Shown piece after piece: positions 23,898 to 33,067 of a stretch of DNA of 64,000 nucleotides; the first letter of the stretch is position 1, and every line of letters begins with the position of its first letter. The stretch is from Mesostigma viride (lineage: Eukaryota; Streptophyta; Mesostigmatophyceae; Mesostigmatales; Mesostigmataceae): NCBI GenBank assembly GCA_009746045.1, contig RPFO01001168.1:1-64000 (forward strand), given 5' to 3'. A model generated the notes under the pieces. The model saw nothing but the letters and a program-made list of their open reading frames with translations. It was not told the origin of the DNA and made no database searches. Made by a program: the position numbers and the translations under genes.

Positions 23898-25781
23898 ATT
23901 GGAAGGTTATAAAGGGAATGCTTTGTTGGGGGATCCTTTTCTCTGTTACCCTGGTGTCCTCATATCCAGTGATAGACTATCCATCCAGGACATGGGTGGT
24001 GTTGATCTGAATCATTTCAAAATTTCTCTTGAAAAACTTCTTAACACCAACATTGCTTCTGTAAAATTTGCTACACCCAAGTATGCCCCAGGGCAAGAAC
24101 CCTGTGTGGCAGACCTGGTTCACAACCAAAAACTTCATCCCAACTCATTTGGATTGGGCAAGCATGATGTGGCTAAAATGTCTCCTCTTTCTTATGAACA
24201 GATAGAGCAAGACTGTCGCACACACATAGGATTCCTAAAATGGGTGGAGGCCTTTAACAAGGCCAGGGAAGAATGGGTAGTGCCAGATCCTCTTAGTCCT
24301 TCTCATACTCCCCTGTCACACCTATTGACAAAAAGCCTGCAGGGTGCAAGCACTTGCGCCTGAAGTTTGTGTGTAAACATAAGCCAGCAGCAGATGGGTC
24401 AGTCATCTTTCATGCTAGACCTTGTGTGACAGAGTTCAAGGGCACCACTGATCTGACAGAGGCAGAGTTGTACACGCCAGGCATTCAGCAAACATCCCTA
24501 AAAATCTTGCTGTCTGTCTTTGTGGGTCATCTCAATGATGGGGATGACTATATCTGTAAGGCTACAGACATTAAAAGGGCTTTCCTGAAAGGCTCACCTG
24601 AGATAGCACAACAAGTGTGGCATGGTCAGGTGTACGTAGTCTCCACTCCCAGAGTTTGGGCAAAACACATCCCTCAGCAGTACCTGAAAGCTAACATAGG
24701 TGTTGAAGGGCTGCAATCAGCTCCTCGCATTTTCAGGATGTCAGCTCAGGCTGTGTTTGAAAAGTTAGGGGCTAGATATGATGACATAGACCCTTGCTTC
24801 TTTGTGGTCCCACACCCTCATGGCATTCTCACCTTTGTGTGGCATGGGGATGATCAGCTGATTGCTGGGCCAAGGCGTGCTGTGGATGATTTTATTCAAC
24901 AAGTGTCACAGCATTTTGAGATTGGCAAGCAAGTAGAGCTGGGCACCACTGCCATAAAATTTTGTGGCACAATGTTACAACTCCAGCAGCATCAAAACCA
25001 GTGGGTGTGTGCACTCTACTCTCCCAATGATTACATGCACAGCTGCTTGGAGGTTTTGCAAACAAAAATCAAACCTGGAGCCTGTCCTACCATTAGAGGC
25101 AAGCTGGGGTGGTTGTGCTCAACGTGTGCACCTCACCTGGCTGTGGTTAGCAGAGTTGATGATGATGTCTTGATGCAAGTAGGTCACAAAGCCATCACCA
25201 AAACTCTCCAGGAGGGCCCTCCCCTTATCTTGCACTCCTTGGATCTCCACAAAACCATTCACATCCAAGCTATGATGGATAGTTCCATGGAGTCCAGGCA
25301 GATTACCAAGATGCAGGCAAGGGAGTCAGGCTTGTATTTTGTGCAGAATGATGATGCACCCTTGTCTCTCATTTCATGGTACAGCCGGTTGCATAGACGC
25401 AAGGCTGTCAGCAGCAATGCTGCTGAGTGCAGGGCAGTGGTGTCAGCAGTGCTTCATGCCAGGTACTTGAATCATGTGCTGGTTTGGTTGCAGATGCAAG
25501 CAGGCAGCAATGCTGGGGTGGTGGCACACTTGCTCACTGACAGTCAGTCAGTCCTCAGTTTCCTTGCTAACCCCTATGCTGTCCACACTGATCTTGACTG
25601 GGTGGTCCTGAAACAGGAGTCCACCTACTGGGAGTCCACCCGTCACGTGGAGGACAAACACAACGCTGCTGATGCACTCACTAAAGTGCCTCAGCAGGCA
25701 GCTGAACAATATCAGCTGTTGTACCACTTGATGAACCCCTATGGCAAGCAGGCAACCCTGCCCCATAGGGGGGACGCCTAG
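23898..25781 (+). pseudogene. CopA-1 RT and RNase H, one frameshift
   Basis: The first piece runs to about 24312, where four C replace five in CopA-2 and shift the frame. The second (24354-25781) holds RT with 'KATDIKRAFLKG' (motif A Asp), 'FVWHGDDQLIAGP' in place of YVDD, and RNase H with 'MDSSMESRQ', 'AVSSNAAECRAVV' and 'LLTDSQSVLSFL'. It ends with a normal stop at 25779-25781. The catalytic Asp/Glu residues of RT and RNase H are all visible. Function is expected only for an unshifted relative. Confidence 0.9.
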
Positions 25782-26844
25782 CAGGGTCCTGTTCACCAGG
25801 GCCGCCTAGGTCACCCAGTACCCCTTGGGCAGGTCCAAGGGGTAGGTTGTGGCTTCCAGCAGGGGGGTTGGTTGGAGTCTGTTTTTCATACATCTGCGTG
25901 CCCTATGCCCAATAAAATCTGTTTTGATTTTCTCAACACCATGGAATTTCGTTATGCACACCTTCATAGGTGGGCATGGGATGTATCTCACACCTTTATT
26001 CCTAGGGCGTATGCCTTGGTGGAATGGCCTTGAGCTCAGTGGCTCAGGTGCCCCCATTCAAGTGGAGGGTCAAAGCTCCCTTGACAGGTGGTTACCCAGG
26101 ACCCCAGTTCACTGTGGATATCCTGGGCCACCTGGCCTTACTGTTCAGTGGCAGTAAGGCATGGGTGCTGTCATGTTGTCTAGTACAACGTGCTCAGCAC
26201 AGGTGCAGGATGAAATATTCCTGTCACCTGTCACCAGGACTTCAGTCACCCATGTGCAGGGCAGGGGTGGCTGGTCTCCCACGTTGTGCAGGTGCAATGT
26301 GGCCAGGTCCAGGATGTCATAGTCCTGTCACCTGTCACTCGGACTTCAGCCCCCTCTGTGCAGGGCAGGGGTGGCTGGTCCTCACATGTTGTGCAGGTAC
26401 AACATGGACAGTGCAGGGTGCAATAAACCTGTCCACTGTCACTCCTCAGGTTGCAGGTAACCTGAGCTCAGTTGACCCAGCCTGGCTGGGTATTTTTCTC
26501 TGAGTGGGCGATGATGATGGAACAACATGGAACCTCTTAAACGGTTACCTTGGCATTTTTTTTACAAGGCTCTCTTGGCTGGTGGTGCACTCCCTGGATA
26601 GGCAGACAGGCATAGCTATCTCCCTTGTGAGCTCGCGAGGAGGAGGAACTCCCCGGGCATGTTGAGCTAAACGTGATGCCATCACAAGTATTGCACGAGT
26701 TCTGGGGCCCATCTTTTTCAGTCCAGATGTTGCAGTATGGGTGTCAGTTGCTCAGCACCTCAGTCAGCTTGGAGTCAGTCTCCTAGCTGGGCAGGGTCAG
26801 GCTTGAAGTCGCTAGCCTTCAACCTGAAAGGAAAACATAATGGG
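25782..26844 (+). other. CopA-1 3' untranslated region with internal repeat and polypurine tract
   Basis: About 1.06 kb without an ORF. A ~115-bp segment around 'gggcaggggtggctggtc' is repeated (about 26210-26300 and 26320-26420), and AATAAA occurs near 25909 and 26422. The segment 'gaaaggaaaa' at about 26827-26836, shortly before the 3' LTR, is the likely plus-strand primer. Confidence 0.6.
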
Positions 26845-27301
26845 AGTTAGATGAGATGCTTAGGCTGACACACGGATTTCCGGCCTGCGCGCCGCGTATT
26901 GCCTACCGCGGCTGAGCGGGACACCTCAGTACAGTACGGCAGGGTGTACGGTACTGAGGTGTCATGTGGACCGATGTGCGGTTAGTGCCAGACTGTTCCT
27001 AGGCTCTAGCTCGACCCGCCAGGTCCGGTGTAGCCGGGCCTGACGGGCCGAGTCTTAGCTGGATGCTAGTGACGTGGTCGTATGGCATTGCAGTGTACAC
27101 TTGTCCACTGGTCGTGTGCTGCAGGTAGCACCGCCATAGGCATATAGGCGTAGCACTGGGGAGTGCCACAGCACCCGAGTCTGCCCAGTTCCATTCTGAG
27201 CCCTCAGCTTTCATCGCTCTCTCTCATTGTATTATTGTAATACAATCATCATTCGCTCTCAGCTTTCGCAGTTGTTCGTCGTCCCTAGTCTCCATCCAAC
27301 T
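26845..27301 (+). repeat. CopA-1 3' LTR
   Basis: 457 bp, same as the 5' LTR except for one visible substitution. Followed by the TSD gaatg. Confidence 0.95.
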
Positions 27302-27306
27302 GAATG

Positions 27307-27657
27307 CGGTCTTGGCTGAACGGACTCTCGTTCAGCCAGGTGCCTGGGGCTGTGGCCTCGGGCATCCGGGCTGGCGGGGCCTGGGCTAGGTCCACGTTTT
27401 TTCTCGAAGCACCCCGGGTCTATGGGGAGACGGCCATAGCGGTACCGACTCGGGGCCCCGAGAGGGGTCATGATAGGCTGGCCGTGCGCAATCGCAGTGC
27501 AAATGCGCTGGGCCTTTTTGGGCCTGGCCATGCATCCACAGCCGCCGGGCACATGCCTCCCGATGTGGGGGGGCTCCCGTTTTGCGGCAGGGCGGTCACT
27601 TGTGACAACAAGCAAGGTGGAGTGCGGCTTCAAGGGAAAGCCAGGGCGGGGGTGATT
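27307..27657. other. GC-rich non-coding stretch
   Basis: No supported gene. Contains a short hairpin 'ggctgaacgg…cgttcagcc' (about 27312-27338). Confidence 0.35.
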
Positions 27658-27785
27658 GGGCAACGTACTTCATGAAGGGCCTTGAACGGCGTGCCTCCGG
27701 GCATGTCAATTAGTGTCACATGTATGCTTCCACTTATTGTTTTAATGAAGATGCTGGTTTTTGTGGGAGCTACGTGGGACATGAA
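27658..27785 (-). pseudogene. Duplicated segment A1, reads as an exon of a ubiquitin-like domain
   Basis: On the minus strand the 128-bp segment encodes 'TSIFIKTISGSIHVTLIDMP' followed by 'GGTPFKALHE' and then a donor-like gtacgt. This resembles the first two strands of ubiquitin (IFVKTLTGKTITLEV), including the spacing to the next helix. It recurs at 28241-28368 in the same orientation. No downstream exon completing a ubiquitin fold is visible, so it is at best a gene fragment. Confidence 0.35.
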
Positions 27786-28207
27786 TCGGGGTTCTTTGAA
27801 CGGAGTTTCTTCTATACGTGAATGCGGGAACAAGAGGCCGCTGGATGAGCGGCTTATAGGTCGCAGTGTTTACTCGTAGCTGTTTGGCTAGAGCTTTTGT
27901 GATTAGTAGATGCAATATAGTGCATGGTTGAAAAATGAATTAAATAAAATGTGCGTTCCGCGCTTGGGTTGATTATACCCGGGCGGAACGGGGCGTGAGG
28001 TGCAGTGCCCCTGAAAAGAACAACCTACGCATTATTTAATACTAGCCGTGCAGATTCGGGATATTCTACCCCCGGTCTGTACGGTTAGTAGCGTCTTACT
28101 AGCATCCACTAAACATAAGGGTTTAATGACGTCAGTTAGCTAGGGATAAGGGAGGTTTTGCGACTAAAAGCCGCTCTGGCTGGTTTTGTCGGCCTCTTTC
28201 TTTGCTC
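27785..28207. repeat. Copy 2 of the ~420-bp duplicated segment
   Basis: Matches 17916-18334. It lies between the two A copies (27658-27785 and 28241-28368). Confidence 0.9.
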
Positions 28208-28240
28208 CCCACCCACCCACCCTTGTCTTGGTTGCCTCTA

Positions 28241-28368
28241 GGGCAACGTACTTCATGAAGGGCCTTGAACGGCGTGCCTCCGGGCATGTCAATTAGTGTC
28301 ACATGTATGCTTCCACTTATTGTTTTAATGAAGATGCTGGTTTTTGTGGGAGCTACGTGGGACATGAA
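28241..28368 (-). pseudogene. Duplicated segment A2, second copy of the ubiquitin-like exon
   Basis: Nearly identical to 27658-27785 (minus-strand 'SIFIKTISGSIHVTLIDMP'). The flanks differ: a CCCACC repeat on the left and an A/T-rich sequence leading to rpoB on the right. Confidence 0.35.
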
Positions 28369-28502
28369 AGAGAATTTTTTTGTTCAATTCAATGATCACA
28401 ATTTATGCACACAGTCGATGCATTCATAAATGAGGCAGGTTCTTCCGAAAATTGGCTCCGTCGTAGAGTGTCAACGGCCAACTTGCAAACACGCACGTTA
28501 CA

Positions 28503-28921
28503 TGATATACATACCTAGTCATTATGGTCCTATACAAACGCCAGAAGGGCCTAATACCGGTTTAATTGGATCTTTAGCTACGCATAGTAAAGTAAATGAA
28601 TATGTTTTCCTGTCCTTTTTATACATTACAAAAAAATCAAGTAATTAAAAGTGAAATACCTATTTTTATACCTCCAGATCAACAAGATCAATTTAAATTC
28701 GCCCCAGAATATTTATTACTTTCTTGTTACTCTAGTGTTGAAAATAATTATGTTCCTGTGCGATATAAACCAGAATTTAGTAGTAAAGCAGAAGAAGTCG
28801 ATTATTTGGGGATTTCTCTAACGCAAGCTTCAATAGCTACTTCATTTATTCCCTTGGTGGAACATGATGATGCAAACCGAGCATTAATGGGTTGTAATAT
28901 GCAAAGACAAGCAGTTCCATG
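28503..28921 (+). pseudogene. rpoB: Fragment of plastid rpoB (RNA polymerase beta subunit), nuclear plastid DNA
   Basis: The first frame reads '[20 protein letters not shown]' and '[11 protein letters not shown]'. After a one-base loss at about 28605 the next frame reads '[19 protein letters not shown]' and later '[20 protein letters not shown]'. These are signature blocks of the RpoB middle region (PSHYG…[23 protein letters not shown]). Three residues are missing after HYG, the frame is shifted, and both gene ends are absent. The DNA is A/T-rich, unlike its GC-rich neighbours, as expected for plastid DNA. It lacks the features of land-plant RpoB (TPEGPN instead of TSEGIN), pointing to an alga. 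Confidence 0.85.
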
Positions 28922-29158
28922 ACACCAAGGTTGAGACTTGCATGCATGGGACAAGAAAAACCTCGTTGCAAGGGTTGAAACAATAACGAAATTGTATGAC
29001 GACAGACACATAAAATGTAAGGCTTGCTCAGTATTATTATTTACCCATCAATCAATTTTAAAGGCAAGGAAATGTTGAAATACGGACGACCGTCCCAAGT
29101 TCGCCAGCATTAACAAAAGCATTTCTGTGACAAGAACAGTGGGCGACCATTCCCATTA

Positions 29159-29941
29159 TTATCTTTTCCTCTTTTGTTTCTTCCCCTTCCCGGACTCGCA
29201 TTCATAACCGACGTCCGCCATCCCCAAACGATGCAAAATTTTGTTGGAGCTCTGCATCTTCTCCAACAGTTCTTGATCCGATTCCTCCTTTGCACGACGC
29301 GCTTCCTCTGCCTTCGCCTTTGCGGCCTCCACATCTGCATCTATATCCGCCTTCACCACCATCCTGATCAAACGGTCCCGCTCCTCAGGCCTCTTCGGCA
29401 GTCCCACCGGCTCTGCGGCAAGAAGAGCCTCCAAAATATCCTTGTGCAGTCTTTGTGCTTCCACAAATCCATTATTCGTCATCAAGGTGTACGCGCATTC
29501 ACGCGCCACACCCTGCAAGGAATCCCCCATGGTAACGTTAAGCCCATGAGCAAACCCGTACGCGCTGTCCCCCTCTGCCAAAATCTCGAGGTGCTGCCTG
29601 TCGAGGCGCACCAGCTCAACTTTCCGTTCCCCAGTGTGCGTTGCCGTGAAGTGGAGGACCGAGCGTGTCATTCCGGTCTTCCCCATCAACATCTGCAAAC
29701 TTGCTACGCATGCGATCCCACGAGCGCACACGTCCTCCAACTTCTCGGCAAAAGGTAGATGTGTCTTGCAATACACATCCAATCCCTCCAGTGGTCTATC
29801 ACATCTAAGAAATCCACACCCCCCGTATGGATCCTTGGCATGTTGGTACTCGAGGTCGTGCGCTTGTAGGAACTTGTAATGTTCCGCGCACAGTCCCTCG
29901 ACCCTTACGGGCTCCGTACAGATTTTGCATTTCGTTGCCAT
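29159..29941 (-). CDS. Zinc-finger protein with paired CX2-4CX9-10CX2H fingers (260 aa)
   Basis: Starts at the ATG at 29939-29941, placed directly after an acceptor-like TTGCGCAG, and ends TAA at 29159. Two fingers: CKICTEPVRVEGLCAEH (residues 5-21) and CGFLRCDRPLEGLDVYCKTH (about 42-61). Such C..C…C..H fingers occur in many eukaryotic and phage proteins as small zinc-binding modules. A mixed middle part follows, then a charged helical region ('AEEARRAKEESDQELLEKMQ') and a basic C-terminus (KGKKQKRKR). The coding length (783 nt) equals that of the interrupted paralogue at 53174-53766/31350-31539. It could be an independent gene with a 5' UTR intron, a trans-spliced gene, or an exon. Confidence 0.65.
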   Translation of the reverse strand: MATKCKICTEPVRVEGLCAEHYKFLQAHDLEYQHAKDPYGGCGFLRCDRPLEGLDVYCKTHLPFAEKLEDVCARGIACVASLQMLMGKTGMTRSVLHFTATHTGERKVELVRLDRQHLEILAEGDSAYGFAHGLNVTMGDSLQGVARECAYTLMTNNGFVEAQRLHKDILEALLAAEPVGLPKRPEERDRLIRMVVKADIDADVEAAKAKAEEARRAKEESDQELLEKMQSSNKILHRLGMADVGYECESGKGKKQKRKR

Positions 29942-30166
29942 CTGCGCAATTGCCATGAGTCCCATACAGCAGCCATTGTATAACAGGGGCAATTAGCACC
30001 GTCAGAACCCCTCTGGCGTCTTTCTCACACAATTCTCAATCTAGTCTTTTTGTGCAATAATTGTTGGTTCAAAGAAGGTCCGTTCAAAGAAGTTTTATGA
30101 GACAAAATAAATTAGTTTCAATTACACGCATCAGATTAATCAAATCATATTTTCTCCCTCTCTTTC

Positions 30167-30739
30167 TTACTGAGCAATTCTGTCCATCCTGCCCCTCTTT
30201 GCCGGCTTCTCATCAATCTCCTCATCAAAATCACACACACGTCTAATCTGCTGTCTAATCTGCTCTACCAACCCCCCCTTGCGCATCAGGTCTTTCACCT
30301 CCCCCTTCAAGAGCGCTGTCACGAGTCGCGCGCACTCATACGCGGACTCCGTGGCCAGGTCCCTTCCCATATCATGCCACACTTTGGCCGTTGGACAGTC
30401 GGGATGGTCTCCCATGTAAGCCCACACATGCCTTGGCGGCTTGTCCTCTCCGCCTATCCCCTCTCCAGGTCGCATCTGTCCCACCTCCTCTATCACCCAC
30501 TCTGCATCACGCAGCATGAATCGAGGCTTCTTGTCAACATAGTACAAGACCAAAACCATGTTGTTGGGCCAAGGCTTCCACTTTTTCGTCACGATGTGAC
30601 GGTCAATCGTCATCAGCCCGCTCTCGATTTCGGCAAACAACGCCCCCCATACGTCAGAATGCTTGGGACAGAACCACTCGCTGTCCGTCGGCATTCCTTC
30701 CCATTGACAATCCGGATGTTCGCATCGAATGGGGTCCAT
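30167..30739 (-). CDS. Small zinc-finger protein (190 aa)
   Basis: The ATG at 30737-30739 again directly follows an acceptor-like CAG (gtgcacag|ATG). One finger, CEHPDCQWEGMPTDSEWFCPKH (CX4CX12CX2H), opens the protein. After that come 'KKWKPWPNNMVLVLYYVDKK' and 'HVWAYMGDHPDCPTAKVWHD', then a helical part and a basic end (KPAKRGRMDRIAQ). The stop overlaps a GTAAGA donor-like sequence (CTCAgtaaga), so a continuation by splicing is possible. Same strand and spacing as its neighbours. Palindromes CCAACGGCCGTTGG lie just upstream (about 30795 and 30829). Confidence 0.6.
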   Translation of the reverse strand: MDPIRCEHPDCQWEGMPTDSEWFCPKHSDVWGALFAEIESGLMTIDRHIVTKKWKPWPNNMVLVLYYVDKKPRFMLRDAEWVIEEVGQMRPGEGIGGEDKPPRHVWAYMGDHPDCPTAKVWHDMGRDLATESAYECARLVTALLKGEVKDLMRKGGLVEQIRQQIRRVCDFDEEIDEKPAKRGRMDRIAQ

Positions 30740-30933
30740 CTGTGCACATCGATATTTTTTACACCACCCGCAAACGCACGCATTCAGCAGGGTCAACGGC
30801 CGTTGGCCCTGTTAAATTCCACACATCCCAACGGCCGTTGGCCTTAGACGCACAAAACTTGACACCATCAGGCGATTTTTTCCAAATGATTCTTCTTTAT
30901 TAAATAAATTTACATTCATCCTAAAATCACATT

Positions 30934-31278
30934 CTAGTCAACATCCTCCCCATCTTTAGTGGGTTGCATTCGACCCCAATTGTCGTTCATAAAACTGACC
31001 AAAACATGAGCCGGAGTCCCCACATCCTCCTCACGCCTCAATTTACGCAATACACCTTTAGCAATTCCACCATACCCATCAACCTCCGACATCATCATGC
31101 CCACGCCATCAAGACGTTCAGCGTGCAATTGCCCGTCCTCTTCGAGAACCAGATCGGGCAGGTCTTCCAGTTCGGCCTCCACAATCTCTATCAGCTTTTC
31201 CTTTGTAGTCTCCCCCCCTTCCTTTCCTTCTTTTCCGCACTCCATCCTACACCCTGCCCCTGCACAACCGACGTCCAT
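30934..31278 (-). CDS. Small acidic protein (114 aa), unknown
   Basis: ATG in a good context (gccATGG) at 31276-31278, stop at 30934. N-terminal CX4CX3C cluster (CAGAGCRMEC), then 'KEKLIEIVEAELEDLPDLVL', a predicted helix, and a second half 'GIAKGVLRKLRREEDVGTPA'. No recognised family. It lies between the zinc-finger genes on the same strand, with a palindrome unit (about 31323) upstream. Confidence 0.5.
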   Translation of the reverse strand: MDVGCAGAGCRMECGKEGKEGGETTKEKLIEIVEAELEDLPDLVLEEDGQLHAERLDGVGMMMSEVDGYGGIAKGVLRKLRREEDVGTPAHVLVSFMNDNWGRMQPTKDGEDVD

Positions 31279-31349
31279 GGCAAGTTAAGAAACGGACTCA
31301 GCTCACAGGACATTTTGCAAGTCCAACGGCCGTTGGCGACCAAAAACAC

Positions 31350-31539
31350 CTAGTCGCATGCATTCCTTGCTCTCTCCACCAAAGCAGAGGCCAGGACGAC
31401 CCTTTCCACGACCTTTTCAATTTCCTCCCCCTCAGCATCAGCAACAACGGTCATGGCAAATCGGGCTTGGCGCTTAACCCCCGATGCCAGAACGGCAGCC
31501 ATCTCCACACGAGTTTTTGAGACTTCAACAGGTACAGGC
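31350..31539 (-). pseudogene. 3' part of a zinc-finger host gene interrupted by CopB
   Basis: C-terminal 62 codons of the gene whose 5' part lies at 53174-53766. Removing CopB and one TSD copy (aattc) joins the halves in frame with no lost base (…AVGEL + PVPVEV…). Peptide: 'VSKTRVEMAAVLASGVKRQA' and a helical 'EGEEIEKVVERVVLASALVE'. Stop TAG at 31350. Confidence 0.8.
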
Positions 31540-31544
31540 AATTC

Positions 31545-32161
31545 AGTTAACGTAAAGGATTTACGTTAGATGGATAGAGATTGTTACGCTCTTTCCAACG
31601 GCACCTTGAACGCCTCATTTGGTTAAGGAACGTAAAAGTTATGACGTTTCCTAGGCTGTGCCGACAGTACCCGGCGCGCCACTGTGGGCGCGTACGGACA
31701 CAGGATGTACAAGTGTCACTTTGATAGTCCGCAGGACGTTGACAGGACTTGTACAGGACTTGATGGTCAATTGATAGGTAGGCGCACTGTAGCGCGCCAG
31801 GACCTATGAGACAATTGATGCTGACTAGTGTACGGATAGGTCCACAGGACTAGCCGTATGGACAATTGATAGATCTGCGCGCCAAAGGCGTGCCAGAGTC
31901 TGTGTAATCAATTGATTGACAGTTCAGCTGTGACAGTGCAGCTGAATACTTGGACGCGTCCCTAGTAAGCTATATGAGTGACTTGGTCACACCGGGACGC
32001 TAGTTCTTGCGTGCACGTTCTCTTGGCACTGCGACCCTGTCGTCTGTGCTGCGTGCAGTCTTGGAAGTGACGTGACTTACGTCTGTGTTTCCTGATTATT
32101 AATAAAGGCAACTTCCTGCAAGAACCATGGCGGAATTCGTGGCATTCTTACCCTCACAACT
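31545..32161 (+). repeat. CopB 5' LTR
   Basis: 617 bp. TATA-like 'ctatatgag' at about 31970 and poly(A) signal AATAAA at about 32100. Several 'caattgat' motifs and 'gcgcgcca' repeats in the middle. Confidence 0.95.
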
Positions 32162-32177
32162 CGTATTACACGCTCTG
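32162..32177 (+). other. CopB primer-binding region
   Basis: 'cgtattacacgctctg' directly follows the LTR. CopC has 'cgtattacagtctgg' at the same place although their LTRs differ, so the site is conserved. The complement does not end in CCA, so priming by an internal tRNA fragment, as in classical Copia, is the likely mode (inference). Confidence 0.5.
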
Positions 32178-32185
32178 TCAAAAAG

Positions 32186-32896
32186 ATGCCAAATTCGGAA
32201 GAATTTCGGATTCCGGACGATGAGGAAATAGCCGCTCCGCCGGCTGGTTCTTCGTCAAGACCGACGGTGCCGTCGTGGCAGCAATTGCTCGACGAAGTAA
32301 CGGTCTCGCTCGACGAGCTTCATCGTCAGCAGCGTGCAGCTCACGCATTGCTCGGGGATAACCCCGAGGACCCCGATTTGCCAGCACTGGTGCCGGCAAT
32401 CCGCAACCTGTTGGACCAGATTCGAAACATTTTATCGACATTTACGGTCCAGGTGCGGGGAGGTTTGCGGTCGGTGACCGAAGTCACGACTGCCATTGAG
32501 GAGTTGGACAACGTCCTCTCTTCACTCACCGGTTACCAGAGAAACCTGCAAAACTGGGCATCGCTACGCACGGGGGGCGCGCCGGCGGTGTCGACAAATT
32601 TGTTTCAGGATCTCGCGCTGTTATCGCTGCTCACTCGCGGCGTACGCAGTCGCGAGCGCCAGGTTTTAATTAACCTGGTGGCATTTCTCGCCTCTGTGCG
32701 AGAGTGGATTCCCGCGGGGTGGGAATTATTGACGATCTTTACACATCCTCTGCGCCTCGTCGCGCGTCGGCGCGTCGCAACTTACGCGGCGGGGAGCACG
32801 CCGGTTTTAATTCATACCGGTGCAGGTCCGGAGCTGGATATGGAGGATCGTGAGTTCGTATACACGTACTGCGACTTCAGGGGCCTTGACTACTAG
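32186..32896 (+). CDS. CopB ORF0, extra protein ahead of gag (236 aa)
   Basis: Starts 24 nt after the 5' LTR (MPNSEEFRIPDDEE) and ends at a stop at 32896, 171 nt before gag. Predicted all-helical: 'VPSWQQLLDEVTVSLDELHR', 'VTTAIEELDNVLSSLTGYQR', 'RQVLINLVAFLASVREWIPA'. CopC has a protein at the same place with the same kind of start (MSNSDSEA) and helical content, but low direct identity. No cysteine motif or signal peptide. Function unknown. It could be an accessory structural protein or a part of Gag in a separate frame. Frame relative to gag: both in frame 2, with stops between. Confidence 0.75.
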   Translation: MPNSEEFRIPDDEEIAAPPAGSSSRPTVPSWQQLLDEVTVSLDELHRQQRAAHALLGDNPEDPDLPALVPAIRNLLDQIRNILSTFTVQVRGGLRSVTEVTTAIEELDNVLSSLTGYQRNLQNWASLRTGGAPAVSTNLFQDLALLSLLTRGVRSRERQVLINLVAFLASVREWIPAGWELLTIFTHPLRLVARRRVATYAAGSTPVLIHTGAGPELDMEDREFVYTYCDFRGLDY

Positions 32897-33067
32897 TCGG
32901 CCTAATTTTCTTCTGCAGTACTCGTCGACATTTTTTTGTCGAATTTTCAGCGGCATTTCGCGGGGCGGCAGCGACACCGGCGCAGGCGGCAGTGGCGACA
33001 CAAAAAAATTTTGTACATATTTTCTGCTGCTTTGTTAAGGTGTTCTTTGAATAGCTGGTAGTGCAGG

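Larger units (their letters stand above)
18821..27301 (+). mobile_element. CopA-1, full-length Copia-like LTR retrotransposon (8.48 kb)
   Basis: Two 457-bp LTRs (18821-19277, 26845-27301) and a perfect 5-bp TSD 'gaatg' at 18816-18820 and 27302-27306 fix the ends exactly. The LTRs start AGTTAGATG and end CATCCAACT, a near-perfect inverted terminus but not TG...CA. I find one LTR difference (cacggc versus cacagc), so the insertion is young. Internal order is gag - integrase - protease - RT - RNase H in what was one frame. The frame is now broken by several single-base shifts, so this copy cannot make a full polyprotein as read. It shares the family with CopA-2. Confidence 0.95.

Noticed and set aside
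27658-28368. Miniature LTR element with 128-bp terminal repeats
   Set aside because: No target duplication at the ends and no primer-binding site or polypurine tract; kept only as a duplicated segment.
28430-28922. Functional RNA polymerase beta subunit gene
   Set aside because: Only a small middle part is present, with a frameshift and a deletion, inside nuclear repeats.
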